Source: Gammaproteobacteria bacterium (GTDB taxonomy: Bacteria > Pseudomonadota > Gammaproteobacteria > Eutrophobiales > Eutrophobiaceae). From it: 62,938 nt of DNA. Every line of letters begins with the position of its first letter. The first letter of the stretch is position 1. Both the position numbers and the translations under genes were made by a program. Under the pieces are notes generated by a model. The model did no database searches. It saw nothing but the letters and a program-made list of their open reading frames with translations, and was not told the DNA's origin. The stretch spans positions 1 through 62,938 of the forward strand of contig JAJDUB010000026.1 in the NCBI GenBank assembly GCA_022826885.1. Reading direction: 5' to 3'. Of this stretch, positions 28,529-34,958 are shown one piece after another.

Positions 28529-29393
28529 TCCAGCCGGCGATGGTCATCAGGCCAAGCACGATCAGCCAGACAATCAGGGTGCGGTTGATCAAGGCCGTGG
28601 TCTCCCTGAGACTGTTGACGAAGTCTTCGTTATCCTGCTGATCCGTTTTTTCCCCATCCGCAGGCGTGTAGTGCAGCGCGCCGAAACCTGAGACCGTAAC
28701 CACTTCCCTGCTCACATCAAGCGTATTGCCGGTTACCGTGCGCCAGCTTTCCAGCGCGCTGACCAGGCTGCCGCCCAGGGCAAATCCCAGGGCGAGCATG
28801 CGGGAGGACGGCCACATCAATATGTTATGCAGGTCCCTGACTGCGCCGGCATACCCGCCATCAGCTTTTTCATAACGCTGCGCCAGGTTTACCACCAGGC
28901 AATACATCACGGCGCCCACCGCGCCCAGCAGCAGGAACCAGAAGATCACTGCAAACAGGTATTCATGGGACCGCAGCATGATTGAACCGATCACGCGGTC
29001 CCGGTCGGCAGCGCCCTCCTCCGGAGCGCCATACAGAATCTTTTCCAGGAATTCCCGGCAGGCGGCGTCATCGCCGCTGCCCAGGGCATCCACGTAACCG
29101 TCCACCAGCGAGCCCAGGGGCGGTCCGAAGCTGTAGACCAGCGCCAGGAAGGACAACAGAAACCCAAGCAGGATATTAATCACGCCGGCCAGGTAAACCA
29201 CTACTCCCAGCAACGCCAGGGGAATGAACAGGGTAAGCAGAAGGCCGCCGGGACCGTTCCAGAACCTGGTATTAGCAAGCCTGGTTTCCAGCCAGTCGCA
29301 GTAATGCACGAACCAGGACAGGTTGCGGAACCTCTCAAAATTGCCCAACCGGGCCTCCACCCCCAGCGCAATCAATACCATGATCAAGTTCAT
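28521..29393 (-). CDS. ampE: AmpE-like inner-membrane protein
   Basis: A 290-residue protein with several membrane spans (LLTLFIPLALLGVVVYLAGV; FAVIFWFLLLGAVGAVMYC; a C-terminal span). The MNLIMVLIALGVEARLG start and the layout behind ampD match AmpE, a proposed signalling partner in beta-lactamase induction and peptidoglycan recycling whose exact role is unsettled. The sequence is related to the CobD/CbiB membrane fold. It starts 29 bases after ampD and ends in overlap with lpxH. Confidence 0.85.
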   Translation of the reverse strand: MNLIMVLIALGVEARLGNFERFRNLSWFVHYCDWLETRLANTRFWNGPGGLLLTLFIPLALLGVVVYLAGVINILLGFLLSFLALVYSFGPPLGSLVDGYVDALGSGDDAACREFLEKILYGAPEEGAADRDRVIGSIMLRSHEYLFAVIFWFLLLGAVGAVMYCLVVNLAQRYEKADGGYAGAVRDLHNILMWPSSRMLALGFALGGSLVSALESWRTVTGNTLDVSREVVTVSGFGALHYTPADGEKTDQQDNEDFVNSLRETTALINRTLIVWLIVLGLMTIAGWIS

Positions 29394-29422
29394 GACAAAA
29401 TAATAATGTATTTATGGTGGAA

Positions 29423-29977
29423 TTACATCAGCATTGAATACAGCCTGTCCCAGTCGAAAGCCGGCCCGGGATCGGTCTTGCGTCCCGGAGCGATGTGGCA
29501 GTGTCCCCTGATATTCTCCGCGCTGAGCCCCGGCCAGGCCCGTTGCAGTTCCTTGATGACCTGTACCAGTGTTTCATACTGCGCGGTTTCATAGTCCACG
29601 TCATCTGCCCCTTCCAGTTCGATGCCGATGGAAAAGTCGTTGCAATTCTCCCGCCCGTTGAATTCGGATGCGCCGGCATGCCAGGCGCGCTTGTGGAACG
29701 GGACAAATTGCACGATCTCCCCTTTCCGGTCGATCAAGAGGTGCGCGGATACTTTTAATTCGCTGATTTCCCGGAAATAAGGATGTGCGTCAGGATCCAG
29801 CGCATTGCAGAACAACTGTTCGATGCAGGGCGTGCCGAACTCGCCGGGAGGCAGGCTGATGCCGTGCAGGACAAGCAGGCTGATATCAATCCCCTGCGGC
29901 CTGTCGTCAAAATTCGGCGATGCAATGCGCCGCACGTTCGTCAGCCATTGCGCCTTGTTGTCGAGTAGTACGCTCAT
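29423..29977 (-). CDS. ampD: 1,6-anhydro-N-acetylmuramyl-L-alanine amidase
   Basis: A 184-residue cytoplasmic amidase that trims recycled anhydromuropeptides, lowering the signal that induces AmpC beta-lactamase. Zinc ligands align as His38 (LLVLHGISLP), His159 and Asp169 (GHCHIAPGRKTDPGPAFDW). The usual aspartate after the first histidine of that motif (HSD in E. coli) is a histidine here, a small departure. Length equals E. coli AmpD (183). Divergent from nadC across a 47-bp gap filled by a palindrome, the same neighbourhood as in E. coli. Confidence 0.96.
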   Translation of the reverse strand: MSVLLDNKAQWLTNVRRIASPNFDDRPQGIDISLLVLHGISLPPGEFGTPCIEQLFCNALDPDAHPYFREISELKVSAHLLIDRKGEIVQFVPFHKRAWHAGASEFNGRENCNDFSIGIELEGADDVDYETAQYETLVQVIKELQRAWPGLSAENIRGHCHIAPGRKTDPGPAFDWDRLYSMLM

Positions 29978-29986
29978 GAGTGAGAG

Positions 29987-30018
29987 AGTTTACTTAATTC
30001 CGCGGATTTAAGTAAACT
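29987..30018. promoter_or_regulatory. 32-bp palindrome between ampD and nadC, candidate operator
   Basis: AGTTTACTTAA at 29987-29997 is exactly inverted as TTAAGTAAACT at 30008-30018, with CCGCGG, itself palindromic, in the centre. It fills the 47-bp divergent gap. GTTTA/TAAAC half-sites recall NAD-biosynthesis operators (NadR boxes), but the spacing is larger. Neither gene has a strong Shine-Dalgarno here. Confidence 0.6.
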
Positions 30019-30024
30019 GTCCTG

Positions 30025-30867
30025 ATGACGAAATATGCCTTGCCTGCCGATATTGCCAGCACCGTGCGGCGCGCGCTGAATGAAGACCTGGGAACGGGCG
30101 ACCTGACGGCCAGGCTGCTCCCGGAGGATGTTATGGGCGCAGCGGAAGTAGTCAGCCATGAAGTTGCGGTCCTGTGCGGCGTCCCCTGGTTTGACGAGGT
30201 ATTCAGGCAACTGGACGACCGGATCCGCGTTGATTGGCGGCATCGGGACGGGGATCCCATCGAACCCGGCAAGACGGTCTGTACCCTTTCAGGCCCGGTC
30301 CGGGCGTTACTCAGCGGCGAGCGTACCGCGCTGAATTTCCTGCAACTCCTGTCGGGCACGGCAACCGTCACGCGGGAGTATGCTTCCCTTATAGCGCACA
30401 CGGCAACCAGATTGCTGGACACGCGCAAGACCCTGCCCGGACTGCGCTCGGCGCAGAAATACGCGGTATTGTGCGGCGGCGGCGCGAACCACCGCATGGG
30501 ACTGTATGACGCAATCCTGATCAAGGAAAACCATATCAGGGCAAGCGGATCAATCACCGCCGCTCTTGCGCAGGCCAGGGAATCACACCGGCTCGTCGAA
30601 ATCGAGGTGGAAAGCGTGTCGCAACTCAGGGAGGCGCTGGACGCCGGCGCCGACTCCATCATGCTGGATAATTTCACACCGGATGAAATCAGGCAGGCGG
30701 TTCACTTGAATAACGGCCGGGCGCGCCTGGAAATCTCCGGCGGGGTGGACAAAAACTCGCTCGCGGAACTGGCCGCAACCGGCGCAGACTTCATCTCTGT
30801 GGGCGCGTTGACAAAGAACGTACGGGCTGTCGATTTTTCCATGCTACTGACCGGGCAGGACTCATAA
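30025..30867 (+). CDS. nadC: Nicotinate-nucleotide pyrophosphorylase (carboxylating)
   Basis: A 280-residue quinolinate phosphoribosyltransferase of de novo NAD synthesis. Characteristic stretches are NEDLGTGDLTARLL near the start, ERTALNFLQLLSGTAT, LLDTRKTLPGLRSAQKYAV, GGGANHRMGLYDAILIKENH, and EVESVSQLREALDAGADSIM. Length is normal. It is divergent from ampD and is followed after five bases by a sensor kinase gene, so nadC and the two-component system may be cotranscribed. Confidence 0.98.
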   Translation: MTKYALPADIASTVRRALNEDLGTGDLTARLLPEDVMGAAEVVSHEVAVLCGVPWFDEVFRQLDDRIRVDWRHRDGDPIEPGKTVCTLSGPVRALLSGERTALNFLQLLSGTATVTREYASLIAHTATRLLDTRKTLPGLRSAQKYAVLCGGGANHRMGLYDAILIKENHIRASGSITAALAQARESHRLVEIEVESVSQLREALDAGADSIMLDNFTPDEIRQAVHLNNGRARLEISGGVDKNSLAELAATGADFISVGALTKNVRAVDFSMLLTGQDS

Positions 30868-30872
30868 CGGCC

Positions 30873-32231
30873 ATGAGCCTGCGCTTCCGACTCGCCCTGG
30901 TAATCACCTTGCTGTTCATCGCAGTATTGTGCGCCGGCAGCACTTACGCCATTTTCAACGCCCGCAAGACGATAACGGAAGAGATACAGTCCGCCGCGTT
31001 GCTGACGTCCAACATGATCGCGGCATCCATCTCCACGATACAGAGTTCGGGCGACCTGGAACTGTTTGATGAATTGCTGTACGAACTGGGCAGGCTGGAA
31101 ATGACGCGCCACATGGAAACCATCATCTCCCTGGACCTCGGCGCCGGCTCCACCCAACCGCTGCAACCGGCGCCGCCCATCGATGCCGACGCGCCGCGCT
31201 GGTTCGTCAACCTGGTCAAACCTCCGGTAATGGAGTTCAAACGGGTGATCACGAGTATCGGTTCCTCCGGAACGGAGATTATCATCCGCGCCGACCCCTC
31301 CGCCGAGATTTCCGAAACCTGGCTGGAGACCCGTAATTTCCTGTTGCTGCTGCTGTTGTTCACTGCGCTGGCAAACCTGTTGATCTATTTCATCCTGGGC
31401 AGGGACCTGGCCCCCATCGAATCGATCCTGTCCGGTCTGGAACGCATTGAAAAAGGCGACTACCGGCTGCGGTTGCCGAAATTCACTTCCGTCGAGTTCA
31501 CCCGCATATCCGAGCGCTTCAATCACCTGGCGGGCGTCCTGTTGCACAACAGGGAGGAAAACCGGCGCCTGACCCGGCGTTCCCTGGAAATCCAGGAAGA
31601 AGAAAGGCGACGTCTTGCGCAGGAATTGCATGACGAACTGGGCCAGTCCCTGAGCGCCATCAAGGCGATTGCCACCACCATGGAACAGACCTCCGCCGAA
31701 ACCGACCAGACCGCGGCCGAGAGCGCAGGGATCATCAAGAACATAGCCGATGAGATGTATGGCGTGGCGCGCGGCATGATCAGCCAGTTACGGCCCGCGG
31801 TGCTGGACGAACTGGGTTTGGTGCCGGCCATACAACAACTGGTGGACGACTGGAATTCGGCCCATGCCGACACCTTCTGCCACCTGGACATCCGGGGCGA
31901 CTGCTCCGGGGCTGCGGATGCGGTGAAGATCAACATCTACCGCATCATCCAGGAAAGCCTGACCAACGTGGCGCGCCATGCCGCCGCGAAAAATGTCCAT
32001 ATCCTGCTGGAACACCGGCCGCGTGACGGCGGCAGGATGGCGCTGGAAATCAGGGACGACGGCGCCGGTTTCGACCAGGACAGTACCCCCGCCGGCATGG
32101 GTCTGTCCGGCATCCGGGAGCGGGTAGACAGCATGGGCGGCGAGTTTCACCTGGCAACAAGTGAAAATAAGGGAGTAAGTTTGACTATAATTCTACCTTT
32201 GGAGCCAGTTGAATATATGGGGTCAGAGTAA
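30873..32231 (+). CDS. Sensor histidine kinase, MoxY/NarX-like (HisKA_3)
   Basis: A 452-residue membrane kinase. An N-terminal span (RLALVITLLFIAVLCAGSTY) leads into NARKTITEEIQSAALLTSNM, which looks like the LapD/MoxY periplasmic module, and a second span (FLLLLLLFTALANLLIYFIL) at about 156-176. A HAMP-like linker is followed by the phosphoacceptor His253 in RRLAQELHDELGQSLSAIK and a C-terminal ATPase (IRDDGAGFD). The last codons (GSE, stop) come from repeat copy D. The response regulator gene follows, separated by two repeats. The kinase resembles MoxY, whose known role is methanol-oxidation control; its signal here is unknown. Confidence 0.93.
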   Translation: MSLRFRLALVITLLFIAVLCAGSTYAIFNARKTITEEIQSAALLTSNMIAASISTIQSSGDLELFDELLYELGRLEMTRHMETIISLDLGAGSTQPLQPAPPIDADAPRWFVNLVKPPVMEFKRVITSIGSSGTEIIIRADPSAEISETWLETRNFLLLLLLFTALANLLIYFILGRDLAPIESILSGLERIEKGDYRLRLPKFTSVEFTRISERFNHLAGVLLHNREENRRLTRRSLEIQEEERRRLAQELHDELGQSLSAIKAIATTMEQTSAETDQTAAESAGIIKNIADEMYGVARGMISQLRPAVLDELGLVPAIQQLVDDWNSAHADTFCHLDIRGDCSGAADAVKINIYRIIQESLTNVARHAAAKNVHILLEHRPRDGGRMALEIRDDGAGFDQDSTPAGMGLSGIRERVDSMGGEFHLATSENKGVSLTIILPLEPVEYMGSE

Positions 32232-32260
32232 AAATTCTTCGAATTTCTTACTCCGACCCC
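32219..32260. repeat. Palindromic repeat, copy D (inverted variant; supplies kinase stop codon)
   Basis: GGGGTCAGAGTAA ... TTACTCCGACCCC. The TAA in the left arm at 32229-32231 ends the kinase frame. Orientation is opposite to copy E. Confidence 0.95.
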
Positions 32261-32285
32261 TACGAGCCGATGAATGGGAACAGGC

Positions 32286-32328
32286 GGGGTCAGAGTAAGA
32301 ATTTCGTCAGAAATTTTACTCTGACCCC
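32286..32328. repeat. 43-bp palindromic repeat, copy E
   Basis: Full canonical copy, 25 bases after copy D and inverted to it; the pair forms a BIME-like unit between kinase and regulator genes. Confidence 0.95.
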
Positions 32329-32351
32329 ATCTATCCCGGAGTTGAACAACC

Positions 32352-33002
32352 ATGCAAGAAGAACACGGCAAAATCAGGATCCTCCTCGTCGACGACCACG
32401 CCGTGGTGCGCGCCGGCTATCAGATGCTGCTCAAGCAGTCGGAGAAGACGGAGATCATCGCCGAAGCGTCCAGCGGCGAGCAGGCCAGCAAGCTGTTTAC
32501 CGATCTCAAGCCGGACGTGGTGGTAATGGATCTGTCGCTGCCCGGCATCAGCGGCCTGGAGGCAATTCGGCGCATCATCCGTAAAGACCCGAACGCCAGA
32601 ATCCTGGTGTTCAGCATGCATGAAGACACGGTGTTCGTGGATCAGGCACTACGCGCCGGCGCCCGCGGCTACCTGACCAAGAACAGCGCGCCGAAGACCC
32701 TGGTCAAGGCCATTGAAGAAATCGCGGAAGGCCGGATTTACATCGACGACCGGGTGGTGCAACACCTGGCGTTCCAGAAGGCTCGGGACGAGATCGGGCC
32801 GTTTTCCAGCCTGTCCACCCGGGAATTCGAGATATTCTGCCTGCTGGCGGAAGGACTCAATACCAGTGAGATAGCGACCCGTCTGTCCATCGGCTACAAA
32901 ACCGTCGCCAACTACAGCTCACAGATAAAAAACAAGCTGCAGGTCAACACTACCGCGGAACTGGCCCGCCTGGCAATCCGGCACAACATCCTCCAGGCTT
33001 GA
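32352..33002 (+). CDS. LuxR-family response regulator, MoxX/NarL-like
   Basis: A 216-residue regulator paired with the preceding kinase. The receiver domain has the acidic pair in LLVDDHAVVR, phosphoacceptor Asp60 (VVVMDLSLPG) and a conserved late lysine (YLTKNSAPK). The C-terminal HTH is of the LuxR/GerE type (LSTREFEIFCLLAEGLNTSE, then TVANYSSQIKNKL). It is convergent with fchA and separated from it by a hairpin at 33010. With mtdA-fchA beside it, C1 metabolism is a reasonable but untested target. Confidence 0.95.
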   Translation: MQEEHGKIRILLVDDHAVVRAGYQMLLKQSEKTEIIAEASSGEQASKLFTDLKPDVVVMDLSLPGISGLEAIRRIIRKDPNARILVFSMHEDTVFVDQALRAGARGYLTKNSAPKTLVKAIEEIAEGRIYIDDRVVQHLAFQKARDEIGPFSSLSTREFEIFCLLAEGLNTSEIATRLSIGYKTVANYSSQIKNKLQVNTTAELARLAIRHNILQA

Positions 33003-33009
33003 ATATTGT

Positions 33010-33026
33010 GTCGCCCGGAGGGCGAC
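33010..33026. terminator. GTCGCCC/GGGCGAC hairpin between convergent genes
   Basis: TGTCGCCCGGAGGGCGACT forms a 7-bp GC stem with a 3-base loop just after the regulator stop. It resembles one half of the 25978/27683 repeat. No long T-run, so its termination strength is uncertain. Confidence 0.5.
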
Positions 33027-33032
33027 TCCTTG

Positions 33033-33656
33033 TCAGAGCTTGCTCTTCACCAGTTCGTACACGGTTTCCGTGGCGACACCCGCGCCGGACAACACGAACT
33101 CCAGCTTGTCGCGCCGGTCGCGCACGAACTCCTCATCCCTGATGCCGCCGATGTTGATATAGACGTTCAAGGCCGCGCTGCGCAACGCGGCATGGGCTGC
33201 CAGCACCGCGACGCCGGCGTCGCTGATGACGTTCAGGTTGCCTTTCTCCGCCACCGGACGGCATAACTCGATGACGTCCGCACAGAGTTGCGCACAGGCA
33301 AGCGGTACGTCGGTCGCCTCTTTAAGAGCCGCCTGGATAGCTTCGGACCTTGCCGTCTTCTCCGTTTCCGTCTCCCTGGCCATGCCGTAGGCGGCCATGA
33401 CCTTGTCGAATACGTCAATGTCCGCCTGGATCATGCCGGTCAACCGTGAGCGCATGTCCTCGGACCGTTCCAGGAAACCCTGCATCTCCTCCTCGACGTC
33501 CTGGTATTTCTGTTTCCCCACGGTGAGATTGGCCACCATGCTGACCAGCGCCGCACCCATCGCGCCCATGATCGCAGCCGCGCTGCCCCCTCCGGGGGTG
33601 GACGCCTTTGAGGCGAGCTGGTCGAGAAATGTCTTTAGTTGTTGTTCCTGGAACAT
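33033..33656 (-). CDS. fchA: Methenyltetrahydrofolate cyclohydrolase, FchA family
   Basis: A 207-residue member of the cyclodeaminase/cyclohydrolase family. It opens with LDQLASKASTPGGGSAAAIMG, the substrate-binding glycine-rich segment, and shows the long helices typical of this all-alpha fold. FchA converts 5,10-methenyl-THF to 10-formyl-THF and usually works with MtdA, whose gene is divergent and 149 bp away. AAAGAGG lies 9 bases before the start. Glutamate formiminotransferase-cyclodeaminase domains are related, but no such partner is here and MtdA is. Confidence 0.92.
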   Translation of the reverse strand: MFQEQQLKTFLDQLASKASTPGGGSAAAIMGAMGAALVSMVANLTVGKQKYQDVEEEMQGFLERSEDMRSRLTGMIQADIDVFDKVMAAYGMARETETEKTARSEAIQAALKEATDVPLACAQLCADVIELCRPVAEKGNLNVISDAGVAVLAAHAALRSAALNVYINIGGIRDEEFVRDRRDKLEFVLSGAGVATETVYELVKSKL

Positions 33657-33725
33657 GATTGTGCCTCTTTACAGGTTTCAGTGATGTAATGTAAGATTAT
33701 TTCAACGAGCCGGGGATTATAACGG

Positions 33726-33752
33726 ATTTATTCGCAGATGACGCAGACGCGC
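33726..33752. repeat. Degenerate TTTATTCGCAGATGACGCAG repeat upstream of mtdA
   Basis: Resembles the arm of the perfect inverted repeat that follows mtdA (34667), so mtdA is flanked by this family. Confidence 0.6.
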
Positions 33753-33805
33753 ACTGATCATTCCTTCCCGCTGTTTCCATGGTCCAATATCGCGAGGATA
33801 ACCTG

Positions 33806-34663
33806 ATGAAAAAACTTCTGTTCCAACTGGACACCGACGCCCATGCCGCGGTCTTCGACACGGTAGTCGGTTTTGACGGCGGCGCCGACCACGTCATCGG
33901 GCACGGCGGCTGCACCCCCGACAATGTGCGTGCGCTGGTTGACGGCGCCATCTTCACCCGCAGCCCCAAAGAAAAGAAAAATACCGCCCTGTTCATCGGC
34001 GGCAGCGACATGGTCGCCGGCGAAAAGCTGCTGGACGCGGTACAGAAGGTCTTTTTCTCCAGTTTCCGCGTGTCCGTCATGCTCGACAGCAACGGCAGCA
34101 ATACCACCGCCGCGGCTGCAGCCGCCAAGCTCCTGGGCAGCGGCGGCGTTGCCGGCAAGAAAGTGGTGATCCTCGGGGGAACCGGCCCGGTCGGCCAGCG
34201 CGCCGCGGTGATGCTGACCGGGGAAGGCGCCGATGTCGTGCTGTGCTCACGCGGCCAGGAACGCGCCGAGGCGACCTGTGCTGCAATAAAGGACCGCTTC
34301 GGCACCGACATCACTCCCCTGGGCACCGCAACCGCTGAAGACCGCGCCCGCGCGGTGGAGGACGCGCAGATCGTGATCGCAACCGGCGCCGCCGGCGTCC
34401 AGTTGCTCGACCGGGAAGCCTGGGAGAACAACCCTTCCATAGAGATGCTCGCCGACGCCAACGCCACCCCGCCCCTGGGGATAGAAGGGGTGGACATGAT
34501 GGACCGCGGCGAAGTACGCAGCGGCAAGACCTGCTGGGGCGCCATCGGCTTCGGCACCCTGAAGCTCGCCCTGCACCGGGCCTGCATCGCAAAGTTGTTC
34601 GAAAGCAACGACCAAGTGCTGGATGCCGAGGAGATCTTCGCTCTGGCGAAAACAATGACGTAA
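33806..34663 (+). CDS. mtdA: NAD(P)-dependent methylene-tetrahydrofolate dehydrogenase, MtdA-like
   Basis: A 285-residue enzyme oxidising methylene-THF (and methylene-H4MPT in methylotrophs) to the methenyl form. It tracks MtdA closely: KKLLFQLDTDAHAAVFDTVV start, HVIGHGGCTPDNVRALVDGA, SVMLDSNGSNTTAA, the Rossmann motif VVILGGTGPVGQRAAV, and the end RACIAKLFESNDQVLDAEEI. Start ATG 33806 has GAGGAT nearby upstream; the open frame reaches 33779 but without family sequence. MtdA plus FchA does the two steps that FolD does in most gammaproteobacteria. Confidence 0.95.
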   Translation: MKKLLFQLDTDAHAAVFDTVVGFDGGADHVIGHGGCTPDNVRALVDGAIFTRSPKEKKNTALFIGGSDMVAGEKLLDAVQKVFFSSFRVSVMLDSNGSNTTAAAAAAKLLGSGGVAGKKVVILGGTGPVGQRAAVMLTGEGADVVLCSRGQERAEATCAAIKDRFGTDITPLGTATAEDRARAVEDAQIVIATGAAGVQLLDREAWENNPSIEMLADANATPPLGIEGVDMMDRGEVRSGKTCWGAIGFGTLKLALHRACIAKLFESNDQVLDAEEIFALAKTMT

Positions 34664-34666
34664 ATG

Positions 34667-34819
34667 ATTTATCCGCAGATTACGCAGATTAACGCAGATG
34701 ATTTATTCAATTCAGACCGCAGTTATACTAAGGAGCCTCTGACTTTCTCAGAGGTTCCCTAAGTCTATCCCGTAACACATAATTTTATCTGCGTTAATCT
34801 GCGTAATCTGCGGATAAAT
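34667..34819. repeat. 153-bp element bounded by perfect 33-bp inverted repeats
   Basis: Arm 34667-34699 (ATTTATCCGCAGATTACGCA and on) is exactly inverted at 34787-34819. The interior holds a second hairpin, CCTCTGA/TCAGAGG (34736-34753). No gene is inside. It fills most of the 295-bp gap between mtdA and the TonB receptor; the remaining 139 bases hold only an AT-rich leader and GGGGAG Shine-Dalgarno. A non-autonomous mobile element or a strong terminator structure are both possible. Confidence 0.9.
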
Positions 34820-34958
34820 AACCCACGGATGGGAAAAATTCCCGGTCATTTATTCTTTTTTCCCTGTATTCACTGGCGAATTAAACAGTTACATTAGTCT
34901 TTTCAGTGGGTTACTGGCGTTTTTACATATTTCGTCACATTTTCGGGGAGTTCTGCCA

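Noticed and set aside
34736..34753. Riboswitch between mtdA and the TonB receptor
   Set aside because: Only a simple hairpin inside an inverted-repeat element; no conserved riboswitch core was recognised.
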